From NCBI GenBank assembly GCA_024220525.1, contig JAMYWO010000094.1, forward strand, positions 85,352 to 96,112: a DNA stretch of 10,761 bases. Reading direction: 5' to 3'. Origin of the DNA: Cochliopodium minus. Its lineage: Eukaryota; Discosea; Himatismenida; Cochliopodiidae. The notes beneath the pieces were generated by a model that searched no databases, had not been told where the DNA came from, and saw only the letters and a list, made by a program, of their open reading frames with translations. The translations under genes and the position numbers were made by a program. This document shows, in pieces, positions 1 to 8,937 of the stretch. Position 1 is the stretch's first letter, and every line of letters begins with the position of its first letter.

Positions 1-425
1 ATAATTCGAATTGGATTCAACATGAAAATCAACGAATCCTATATTTTTGACTGATGCATTTGATCCATATGAAAATATACCAGTATAATTTGATGATTTG
101 CTAATATTCAAATTATAAATACTATATCCTTCTCCTGATAAACTACCTTTTTTTTAAATTTTTTTAAAAATTGGATCAAAATATAAAATTTTATCAAATT
201 AATATTAATATTTATAACCAAATTTTTACCTCTGAATGGAAATGATTCATTCCCAATGGGAACAAAACTAAGATGGGAGCAATCAATATTGTTGATGAGG
301 AAATAGATGGCAGTATTATTGTTTGTTTCCATACTTTGGAGATCATGGCAACTGGAAATGAAGATAGCTGAATAAAAAATTGGAATTGAAAAAAGAATAC
401 AGACGAACAAATATCCAATTTTCAT
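1..425 (-). CDS. 5' end of GLUG-type secreted surface protein (copy A0), runs off left edge
   Basis: Two exons are visible. Exon 1 (425-230) starts at an ATG and encodes a hydrophobic signal peptide ending near SSC, then a C-DLQ segment and an INNIDC...FVPIGN motif, finishing with PFRG. The intron (229-147, GTAAAA...AG) splits a Gly codon in phase 1. Exon 2 (146-1) continues in frame as SLSGEGYSIYNLNIS, TGIFSYG and ASVKNIGFVDFHVESNS, which is a GLUG-like beta-helix repeat. The same exon pair opens copies A and C, so this is the next tandem paralog; the stalk and membrane parts lie outside the window. No lesion is seen in this part. The product is predicted to be secreted or surface bound. GLUG repeats occur in adhesins; an adhesive role is inference. 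Confidence in the exon structure is high. Confidence 0.8.
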
Positions 426-455
426 TTTTTTATAAATTTATAAATCAAAGAAGTT

Positions 456-466
456 GATCCTTTGAG
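456..466 (-). promoter_or_regulatory. Shared TCAAAGGAT element upstream of copy A0
   Basis: On the minus strand CTCAAAGGATC lies about 31-41 nt before the A0 start codon. The same 9-mer TCAAAGGAT occurs 25-33 nt before the start of copy A (4094-4102). It could be a transcription-start or core promoter element, or simply leader sequence retained after duplication. Copy C does not show it. The 9-mer also occurs by chance near 10432, so the evidence is weak. Confidence 0.25.
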
Positions 467-1455
467 AAATTTTGTCCATTTCACTCCAATAAGTAAAAAA
501 ACACTTTTTTAAAATAGAAGAAATACAAGAAAAAAAATTTTAATCACCATTGAACAAAAAAATAAAGGAATAACAAAATGTTTATCTTATTTAATAAAAT
601 GTTGTTAATTCATCTCATTATCCACTTTGCTCAAAGTTTTTTTGAAATTTTGTCTTACTTTCCAAATAACTATTGAAACAATTATTATTGCAAGAATTGA
701 ACCTCCGACTACTCCCAAAATAATTCCAATTAATGCTCCTGTTGAAAGTCCTTTAAATTTTAAATTTTTAATTATTTTAAAGTTTTTCATAAAAAGTCAT
801 TTTACCTTTACAATTTGAACCCAAAGTTGATGAAATAGAAACAGAAAGAGTATTTTGTTGATTATTTATTGTGTTTCCAATTTTGTCACATTTATTGTTT
901 TTGTAAGTTGGTTTCACATTAAATTGATTGTTTGTAAAGTTTAATTGTTGAGTACAATTATAATTTATCAATGAAACATTTGTATTTCCTTCTTGTGGTT
1001 TTTGATCTAAAATCAAACTTATATTTCCACTCAATGTAACACACCCTGAAACATTTAATGCAGCTATTTTTTAATGGATGAACAAAATGAAAATTAAACA
1101 AGAAAGTAAATAAACATTTAAAAATTACCATTTTTGTTTGAATCATTATTTAAAACAACAGCAATGGTTGTATTGGATGATTGATTAAAATTTCCTTGAA
1201 TAGTTATTGTTGATTGATTCAAAGTGAGAGATTCTGTTATTTGCAAATTTCCGGCAATAACAACAGTTGTTTGATTCAAAGTAGTTGTTTGAGAAATAGT
1301 GGTTGTGGTATTTGGAGATAAAGGAGTGAAAGAATATCCCAAACATTATCATTCACATTCAAAACACAACTTATGTTGAAAAGAGATTGATCTACAACTA
1401 TTCCATTCATTCCACAATTTTCACAATCCAAAACTTTGTACAAGCAACTTGGAGA

Positions 1456-1763
1456 TGGAAAAATTGTTGTTGGAATATTTGTTGTTGAAGGAGCAGCAGT
1501 CGAGGGGATATTGGTGGATGGAATTTCTGTTGATGGAGTGTTTGTTGAAGGAGTTAAAGTGGAGGGAATCAGAGTAGAAGGAACAAGAGTAGAAGGGGTA
1601 AAAGTAGATGGAGAAAAAGTGGAAGGTGTAAAGTGGATGGTTCGATTGAGGATGGAATCAATGTGGATGGTTCTGTTGTCGAAGGAGTTGTTGTCGAAGG
1701 GGTCAACGTTGAGGGAATAAATGTGGATGGTGTCAATGTGGATGGTGTTATAGTTGAAGGAGG
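1456..1763 (-). repeat. xxPST pentapeptide stalk repeats in copy A
   Basis: This 15-nt coding repeat gives roughly twenty pentads such as ITPST, LTPST, FIPST and EIPST. It begins after the GSCNCSSGC module and ends before CLYKV. Dense Ser/Thr/Pro suggests an extended O-glycosylated stalk that lifts the GLUG head off the membrane. The frame shifts by one base near 1630, between EPSTL and TPSTF; restoring one base puts both halves in the same frame. Unlike copy C, no long higher-order period is visible here. Confidence 0.85.
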
Positions 1764-2215
1764 AACTGTAAAAGAACACCCACTTGAACAATTACAACTT
1801 CCGTATGTGTATGGAATTTCTATGAAAAAAAAAAATTTCAAAATAAAAAAATTTAATCAAATTTAAAAATTGTTCACAAAAAAAATAAAATTTCAAATTT
1901 GTAAAAATCAATTTTTTTTTTTAATCAAATTTGTTAATATTAAAAATTTTGTGATTATTTTTTATTAAAAATGTTATGTTTCTTTTTATTTTTATTTAAT
2001 TTAATTATTTTTTTTTACCTATTTGCAAATTATCTCCATTCCAAATGTTAGTCTGATCATAAAGATTCACAATATTACTATACAAGTCAACGCAATTCAT
2101 ACCAATGGGAGCTGTTGAGTCATTGCAACTTCCAGATCCTATGGGAACAAAACTTGTTTGGTTGTTGAAATAAACATTTGAAAAACTGCAGTTTGTTCCC
2201 CTTAACCAATCTTAT

Positions 2216-2336
2216 ATAAAATTAAAAATTAAAAATTAAAAATTAAAAATTAAAAATTAAAAATAAAAAATTAAAAATTAAAAATTTAAAATAAAAAATA
2301 AAAAATAAAAAATAAAAAAATATATAAAAAAAATAA
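2216..2336. repeat. A/T microsatellite in an intron of copy A
   Basis: The intron 2388-2211 contains about seven or eight near-perfect tandem copies of AAAAATT, grading into AAAAAT units and then A-rich sequence. It lies wholly within an intron and carries no coding signal. Such simple repeats are prone to length change and to assembly error. Confidence 0.85.
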
Positions 2337-3044
2337 TAAATAAAAAATAAAAAATGAAAAAATAAAGTTAATTTATCTGAATTTTAACCTATAACATAGC
2401 TTGTACCGATAGTAGAGGAATATGTATTTTGGATTAAAACAAAAGATGAGCCATCTATCTGAAATGTACCAATCAAACCTCCCCCAGTGGAGGACATCTT
2501 AAATTAAAAAATTTTAATTTAATCCAATAATTTTAATTTAATATTATTTACGGTCGCTCTTGTATAACAATTATTTATAGATCCGGTCGCAAGAAATATG
2601 AAATATCCTCGTTTTTTCAAAATTTTTTTTTATTTTTTATTTTTTATCCAATTAATAGTTTATTTCGTTTTTTTTTCTTTTTAATTTCAATTTGTTTTAA
2701 TTTTTGTTTTTATTTTATTTTGATTTTTTATTTTTGTTTCGTTTTAATTTTATATTTTTATTTTTATTACCTATTAAACCACCAACTTGATTCACTCCAC
2801 TCACACTAACTGTAGATTTTACGTAACAATTCGATAATCTAACATCATGAGTTAACGCTATTAAAGCTCCTGCATGATAAACAGTTGAAATAATTTTTCC
2901 GTTACTAACTCCACTGTTACTAACTGTACAATTGGAGCAAAATCCAATTAATCCACCTTAAAATTAAGAAAATGAGTTTATTATTTAAAAAGAAAATTTG
3001 GAGCCAAAAAAAAAATTTTTTTAAGAAATTTAATCTGCGCCATA

Positions 3045-3152
3045 TAATTGGATCAATTTTTATATCTCAACATAAGATACTATATAATTGATCAATGAGA
3101 TCCAAATTATCATATTATCATTTGTATATGTTGATTAATATTGATCCAATTA
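3045..3152. mobile_element. 108-bp inverted-repeat (MITE-like) insertion in an intron of copy A
   Basis: TAATTGGATCAAT at 3045-3057 is matched perfectly by its reverse complement at 3140-3152. A further imperfect match extends inward (left CTCAACATA, right CAACATATA once reversed). The element sits in the longest intron of copy A (3202-2957, 246 nt). It has no coding capacity. The first part, TTGGATCAATTTTTATAT, recurs exactly near 9023, so it is probably a dispersed family. No clear target-site duplication beyond a possible TA is seen. A chance hairpin in A/T-rich DNA is the alternative. Confidence 0.5.
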
Positions 3153-4093
3153 ACAATCATTTTTACTAACAAATTTTCAATTTAATATGATGGTTTAATT
3201 ACCTATATCTTGAGCTCCATTAACCATTTCAACACTTGAATTAGAAGGAAATCCAAGATTATGACAATTATCCATCCTCAGATCATTTGAATTCCTAATA
3301 TATGTTAAGATTTCAATTTATCCTTTTTGATTCATTTTGATAATTTAATTTGATCTTTACCCCACAAATGATCCTGTGTAGATATGGGATATTTGATCAT
3401 ATTTTTTAAATTTTCAAATGAAAATTTTATGAAGAAAAATTTACCTACATAATTAGGGGCATTCAGAATTGTATTTTGGATGATAGATTTGGTGATGATT
3501 GAATTAATTGAATATCCATAAAATCCTCCTACATAATTGGTTGATCCTATTCCATTTATGATATTGCTCTTTGATGGATCGGATGTATTGAAGATAACTG
3601 AATCAATAACACAATTGGTGCAGTATCCAAATAAAAGTGAAACATAATTTATGGAATTGGATTCAACATAAAAATCAATGAAGCTTATATTCTTCACTTC
3701 TGCATTTAATCCATATGAAAATAAACCGGTATAATTTGTTGATGTGATTATAGTTAAATTGGAAACACTAAATCCTTCTCCTGATAAACTCCTTTTTTTA
3801 TTTTTGGTTTTTTGGTTTTGATATATTCAGTCAATTTTTATTTTTGTATTAATTTATTTACCTTGGAATTGATTTGTAATATTTCCTATTGGGAGAATGG
3901 TGAGAGAATTGCAATCAATATTTTTGGTTAGATAATATTTGACCGTATTATTGATGATAAAAATATTTTAAAAATCAGAACATGATGAAATAGGAATATT
4001 TTGGAAAGAACGCAATGAAAGAAATGTGAAAAGAATCAGGGTACAAAAAATTGAATGTTTCAAATTCATATTTTTTTATTTATCTTTTTAATT

Positions 4094-4102
4094 ATCCTTT
4101 GA
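4094..4102 (-). promoter_or_regulatory. Shared TCAAAGGAT element upstream of copy A
   Basis: TCAAAGGAT on the minus strand lies 25-33 nt before the start codon of copy A, matching the element upstream of A0 in sequence and approximate position. It may be a core promoter or transcription-start element, or only shared ancestry. Confidence 0.25.
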
Positions 4103-4139
4103 ATTTTCAAAGTTAGGAAACCTCCATTGAAAAACAATT

Positions 4140-4640
4140 TTGAAAATAAATCTCTGTATTTCCATTCGAACAATCTGAACATTTGGCTTTTTTATTTTAA
4201 ATAAATTAAAGAGGATATATTAAATTTCATAAAAAAACATTTAAATTATCGCCAACATTGTTTGAATCTGTACTTAAAACCACAAAAATAGTTATATTGG
4301 ATGATTGATTAAATAGTTATTGTTGATTGATCCAAAGTGAGAGATTCTGTTATTTGTAAATTTCCAGCAATAACAACAGTTGTTTGATTCAAAGTAGTTG
4401 TTTGAGAAATAGTGGTTGTGGTATACAGAGATAAAGAAGAAAGAATATCTTCAAACATTATCATTCACATTCAAAACACAACTTATGTTGAAAAGAGATT
4501 GATCTACAACTATTCCACTCATTCCACAATTTTCACAATTCAAAACTTTGTACAAATAACTTGGAGAAAAGGTGGAGGGATTTAAAGTGAAAGGAGTAAG
4601 TGTTGAGGGAATCATTAGTGGAGGGAATATATGTTGATGA
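4140..4640 (-). pseudogene. Decayed 3' remnant of a family member (remnant R)
   Basis: The minus strand begins with a few decayed stalk pentads (MIPST, LTPFT, LNPST, FSPS), then LYKVLNCENCGMSGIVVDQS and FNISCVLNVNDNV, then the Asn/Thr-rich domain, nearly base-identical to copy A (1140-1450). The first Cys of the CLYKV module is Tyr here. A TGA replaces the Trp codon after NDNV, 2 nt are lost just downstream, and about 11 nt are missing in the ITIQGNFNQS segment. The splice donor GGTAATTT reads GCGATAATTT. A weak trace of the next exon (minus AAATGTTCAG, then a GGAAATA match) ends near 4140. No signal peptide, GLUG head or TM exon is present. It is a broken duplicate related most closely to copy A. 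Confidence 0.85.
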
Positions 4641-4876
4641 TAAAATCAAGATAACATTTTTTGAAGTGGTTGAAGCATTTTTGTTTCTCATTCATTCTTA
4701 TTAAAGTAAGGAGATATTAAATAATATTCATTTTAAAAAAGGGATCTGCATGGATTTGCCTTAACAAAAAGAATTTCCTACACCAAATGATATTTTCCAA
4801 GATATAAAAGAGAATCAATCTGACAAAAAAGTCTTATCTCAATGTATTAGATCCATCATAATATATGAACTTTGTT
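4641..4876. other. Spacer between remnant R and the end of copy C
   Basis: No coding run resembling the family and no RNA gene is seen. The sequence is A/T-rich. The boundary with remnant R is the point where recognisable stalk codons stop. The 3' untranslated region of copy C should lie here on the minus strand, but no clear AATAAA signal follows its stop. Confidence 0.4.
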
Positions 4877-7800
4877 TTAATAATTCTTCATTTCATTATC
4901 AATTTTTGAATTGTTTTCAAACTCCTTCCATTTTGTTTTTTCTTGATGGGCTTGATTCTCTTTCATGCTTATACGAGAACTCGTGATAAACTCCTCAGAT
5001 TTAGTTTTTGAAAGGTATCTCAAAAAAGAAATGGAAAAGATGAAAACCAAAACCAAAAACAAAGGAATGCCAACAGAAAGACCAATGATCAATCCCAAAT
5101 ACTTTTTACAATTTGAATTCAAAGTTGTTGAAAGAGAAACAGAAAGGGAGTTTTGTTGATTGAGGATGTTTGATTCAATTTTATCACACTCTTTCTTTTT
5201 GTAGGTTGTGACAATATTTAATTGAGATGGGGAAAAAGTTGTAGTTTCAGAACAGTTGAACATAAATAGTAAAAGGTCACTTACAGAATTGTTTTGAGGT
5301 CTTTCATTCAAAATCAAAGTTATATTTCCATTTAAATCGACACATCCTGAAACATTAAAATATGGAGAATTAAATTATTATTATTTATAGTGATAAAAAT
5401 GGTTGAATTCGAAGTTTGATTTAAATTTCCTTGAATATTTGTGTTTGTAGAATTAGAAGATATTGAATCAATGATTGTGATGGTATTTGAATTATTTTTA
5501 TCAGAAAAGGAATAAGACCAAACTCCATTTGAATTGAAAATACAGGAAATGTTGTAAAGAGAAGGATTGTTAACAAGCAATCCTCTATTTCCACAATTTT
5601 GACAATTTGGAACATTGTACAAACAATTTGTAGGAGAAATAGATGAAGGAGGATTTGTGGTGGGAAAAATTGTGGATGGAATTAAAGTAGAAGATTCGAT
5701 TGTTGATGGTGAATTAGTTGAAGTAGATGTAGTCGAAGGTTCTGACGTAGAGGGAAAGATTGTGGATGGAATTAAAGTAGAAGGTTCGATTGTTGATGGA
5801 AAATTTGTTGAAGGAAATATTGTAGATGGTCTCAATGTAGAGGGAAAAATTGTGGATGGAATTAAAGTAGAAGGTCCGATTGTTGATGGTGAATTCGTTG
5901 AAGGAAATATTGTCGAGGGTTCTGAAGTAGAGGGAAATATTGTGGATGGAATTAAAGTAGAAGGTTCGATTGTAGATGGTGTCATTGTTGAGGGAACTGG
6001 ACAGTCATTCGTACAACTACAGTTCCCATATGAAAGAGGGTATTCTGTTTTTTAAAAAAAAAGGTTTAAAGAGATAAATAAAATTTGTAAAAAAGAAATC
6101 GTAAAAAACGATTATTAAAAATAATTAATTTTTGGTTTATTTATATTTGTAAGTTCAAAACGAAATAATTTGAATAAAATTAAAAGTTTTTTTTCACCAT
6201 TTTTCAAGTTGTCTCCATACCAAATGTTTAATTGATCGAAAGTGTCTATAATTCTGGAATAAAGATCACCACAGCTCAACCCGACGGAAATAGTTCCATC
6301 TCCGCAAGTGCTGTTGGGTGGAAAAGAAGGGTTTTTTTGGTTGTCAAAGTAAACATTGGAAAGGGTACAATTAGGTATGTCAATGACGTTTCCAAAAGTA
6401 TTTCCCGAGTTAGAAATGGCGGAAATGTAATTGGAAGTATAAGAATCACTAACTGATAAAGTTGCATTCGTACCAAAAATTTCCAAATAACCTTTGTGAA
6501 TGATATAAATTTAAAAAAAATTGATTAAATATTTTAAAATTGATTAAACATGTTTTAAATTGATCAAATATTTTTAAAAAATTTCAATGAATCTTATTTT
6601 AAATCATTTAAATTGAATATTTTAAAAAATCAGATTTATTTTTCTTAATTTTAATTTACCTATTATACCACCTGCATCATAAGTTGCATTTAAATTGGCT
6701 TTGCTATAAACACTACTTATATTGTAGATTCCTGACAAAAAAATTTTTCAAAATAAAATTGATTTCAAATTAAGTAAAATTTATTTTCAAACCAAATGCA
6801 TCCGCAGAAAAGCAGTATCTCCTTCAACAAGCAAAGTATAATAAATTAAAAAAAGATATAAAAATTTTTCTATAAAATACCCAATTATTCCTCCTGTATT
6901 TCCAAACCCAAAATCTATTGAAAGAAAATCAAAAAAAATTAAAATTAAAAAAAAAAAAACATACTGTTGAGAGTTATTGTTTCTTTTGAATAACACCCGT
7001 TCACATTTGTGTCTTGTGCTAATCCCGCTACTCCTCCTAGTTTGTATCCTCCACCTGATGAATCTATCACGCCAAAACTTGATCCACTTTGGAGGAGGTT
7101 GGATCCTATCGACTTTCCCACCAATCCTCCTTTATTGAAAAAGATATCAAAGTAAACATTAGTATCATCTTGTAGGATATTGTATGATTATCTTTACCTG
7201 TATTTGAATTTGCCTTGATAATGGTTATATTTGGGAGATTTAGAAATCCTACGTTATGACAATTTCTGATTGTAGTCTTCCAAGCATATCTTTGCATTAA
7301 ATATTAAATTATAAGGGTTTTATAGATTTATTTTTATAATTTTATTACCCAACAAATCCTCCTGCATTATCTGTTGTAGGTGCCCAAATGATGGTATTTT
7401 TGATGATCGAATTGGATATCTTAGATTGATTGGAAGTGCCAATGAATGAACCGATATTATTTACCAAAGCCATATTCGTCGAATTTATTATATTGCTAAA
7501 TAAAGGTGATGTTGTATCAAATAATACATTATCTATAGTACAATTGAAACCTATTTATTTTTTATAAATAATTTTAAAGTGTAATTGAATTTAATGTTTG
7601 TTTACATAATCCAAATAATCCTGCAATGTTTGTTGTTGATTCAGCTAGTACATTAATATTGAGGAATGTAATGTTCTTGACAATTGCATTGTTTCCATAA
7701 GAGAAAAAAGCAGTATGATCATCTGAATAGTTTATTGTGAGATTGGTTATTGTTAATCCATTTCCATCTAATACACCTTTATTTGAAAATCAATGAAGCA

Positions 7801-8052
7801 AGAGAAAAATTAAAAAAATTCATTTTTATTTTTTTTTAATATTTTTTTATTTATAAAAATTCTACCACCAAATGCCAAATTATTTGAAAAATTTCCAATA
7901 GGTTGGAATGTAACTCCTGTACAATTAATATGTTGAATTAACATGTTGTATTCAGACAATCCAACATTTTGTAAATCATTGCAATTTGAAATTGTTTGTA
8001 TAAAAGAAGAACAAATAAATATCAAACTACTGAAAATCAAAATTAGTTTCAT
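4877..8052 (-). CDS. GLUG-repeat / PST-stalk surface protein, copy C
   Basis: Exons: 8052-7866, 7776-7606, 7550-7349, 7289-7198, 7129-6965, 6914-6881, 6818-6793, 6731-6660, 6491-6198, 6044-(about 5370 or 5332), 5346-4877. All head junctions keep frame without lesions. Residues 1-24 are a signal peptide; 25-62 hold NCNDLQ and PIGN; 63-316 hold GLUG-like repeats (AGLFGLCFNC, GGFVG, GGLVG, GGVAG, GGIIGYC, GGIIG); 317-414 end CGDLYS...NIWYGDNL; 423-429 are CSCTNDC; 432-554 are the PST stalk; then CLYNVPNCQNC and an Asn-rich domain. The last exon encodes CVDLNGNI, conserved cysteines, a TM helix (LGLIIGLSVGIPLFLVLVF) and the tail HQEKTKWKEFENN. The donor joining it is absent: read-through stops at 5332, giving a secreted form of about 651 residues. 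The role is probably adhesion or recognition (inference). Confidence 0.75.
5629..5994 (-). repeat. PST stalk of copy C: 15-nt units in a 90-nt higher-order repeat
   Basis: About 24 pentads are arranged as a 30-residue block of six (IEPST LIPST IFPST SEPST IFPST NSPST) repeated about 3.7 times. On the plus strand TGTGGATGGAATTAAAGTAG recurs starting at 5671, 5761, 5851 and 5941, exactly 90 nt apart. The product is a Ser/Thr/Pro-rich, probably O-glycosylated stalk. The near-identity of the blocks suggests recent expansion by unequal exchange. Confidence 0.9.
6519..6577. repeat. Three tandem ~20-bp units in an intron of copy C
   Basis: AAATTGATTAAATATTTTA, AAATTGATTAAACATGTTTTA and AAATTGATCAAATATTTTTA follow one another inside the 168-nt intron 6659-6492. 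They are A/T-rich and degenerate, with no coding role. The repeat explains part of this intron's larger size compared with the usual 50-90 nt. Confidence 0.6.
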
Positions 8053-8351
8053 TTTTCAAGTATTTTTTTTGAACTTTATTTCAAAATAATTTTTTTTTTT
8101 TTTTTTTTTATTATTATTGAATAAAATGAAAAATAATTGTTAAAGATGAGTTCAACGAGAAGAAAAATAAATAACTTTCTAATTTTCAATATAGAAATTA
8201 TTTAATCTTGTTTTCAGAGAAAATAAAATTTTAAAGTGAAATTTGATTTAAAATAAAAAAAAAATTTTCTTCGAAAAAATAATTTAAAAAAAAATAATTT
8301 AATTTATTAATTAATTGTATAGTACAATAAAGATTATTAAAAGATTAATTG
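8053..8351. other. Intergenic spacer between copies D and C, with long T tract
   Basis: This stretch contains the 3' flank of copy D and the presumed promoter of copy C on the minus strand. It is very A/T-rich and holds an uninterrupted run of about 20 T near 8089-8109 (poly-A on the transcribed strand), 40-60 nt before the copy C start. No ORF, RNA gene or the TCAAAGGAT element is seen. Confidence 0.5.
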
Positions 8352-8937
8352 TTAGTTGTTGAAATCTTTCCATTTTGTTTTTTCTTGATGATTATCATTT
8401 CCCTTCCACTCTTTTCCCTTGTTGTCTTGAAGTTCATTGTCAACTTGGTTGAGAGTTTTCTTAAAATTTTGTCTGATTTTCCAAATTACAATAGAAATGA
8501 CGGCTACAATTAGTATCGATCCTCCAATAGCTCCCAAAATAATCCCTATTATTGCTCCTGTTGAAATTCCTTTAAAAAATTAATGGGGAATTCAAAAAAA
8601 TAGTTTTTTTATTTTACCTTTACAATTTGAACCCAAAGTTGATGAAATAGAAACAGAAAGAGTATTTTGTTGATTATTTAATGTACTCCCAATTTTGTCG
8701 CATTTATTGTTTTTATAAGTTGGTTTCACATTAAATTGATCGTTATTAAAGCTTAATTGTTGAGTACAATTATAATTTATCAATGAAACATTTGTGTTTC
8801 CTTCTTGTGGTCTTTGATCTAAAATCAAACTTATATTTCCACTCAATGTAACACACTGAGTGACATTTAAAGCAGCTATTGTATTATAAATGAATTGAAG
8901 AGGAAATTTTAAATTGAATAAATAAAGATTTAAATTA
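8352..8937 (-). pseudogene. 3' end only of a family member (copy D): Cys domain, TM helix, tail
   Basis: Two exons are recognisable. 8855-8618 encodes CVTLSGNISLILDQRPQEG and the rest of the juxtamembrane Cys domain, nearly identical to copy A. 8569-8352 encodes a TM helix (GAIIGIILGAIGGSI...) and a cytoplasmic tail, RQNFKKTLNQVDNEL then HQEKTKWKDFNN and a TAA stop. The 48-nt intron between them is in phase 1 as in A. Upstream, intron-like sequence matching A runs to 8937, where family similarity stops at the N. The acceptor before CVTL lacks the two bases (GG in A, GA in C) needed for the usual phase, so the exon would enter in the wrong frame. Signal peptide, GLUG head and stalk are absent. 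A 5'-truncated copy, or an assembly join. Confidence 0.75.

Larger units (their letters stand above)
605..4069 (-). pseudogene. GLUG-repeat / PST-stalk type I membrane protein, copy A, disrupted
   Basis: Eleven exons fit: 4069-3862, 3791-3445, 3373-3361, 3294-3203, 2956-2771, 2607-2552, 2497-2389, 2210-2019, 1819-1129, 1045-806, 750-605. In order they encode a signal peptide, an NIDC...PIGN module, GLUG-like repeats (YTGLFSYG, LLFGYCTNC, YVGGFYGYS, GGLIGFCSNC, VGGLIG, GGGLIG), NCSFSNVYF...DLYS...NIWNGDNL, a C-x-C module, about 20 xxPST pentads, CLYKVLDCENC, an Asn/Thr-rich domain, a Cys domain, one TM helix (GALIGIILGVVGGSI...) and the tail RQNFKKTLSKVDNEMN. Lesions: TAA at codon 34 (3970-3968), where A0 has Gln; one base missing at the exon 2 acceptor (3791); one missing in the stalk (about 1630); one missing in a G run (about 1338). 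Repaired length would be about 760 residues. Either a recent pseudogene or a copy with assembly errors. Confidence 0.7.

Noticed and set aside
1276-1791. Separate 171-codon gene in the stalk of copy A
   Set aside because: It is the shifted frame of exon 9; only its middle part, after the deletion near 1630, carries the PST and CLYKV sequence.
3332-3697. 121-codon continuous minus-strand ORF
   Set aside because: It is the core of exon 2 of copy A reading on through an intron and the 13-nt microexon; splice sites and alignment with copy C show the true ends.
3968-3970. Alternative genetic code in which TAA means Gln
   Set aside because: The TAA does sit at a Gln position, but TAA also ends copies A, C and D at matching places, and the other exons have no in-frame TAA or TAG.
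5629-5994. CRISPR-like periodic array
   Set aside because: The 90-nt period comes from a coding pentad repeat with no unique spacers, in an intron-bearing eukaryotic gene.
5615-6055. Plus-strand ORF of elastin-like VDGxxVEG repeats (also 1436-1720 and 1633-1866)
   Set aside because: It is the antisense of the 15-nt PST repeat; units divisible by three keep every frame open. The minus-strand reading joins to conserved exons and proper splice sites.
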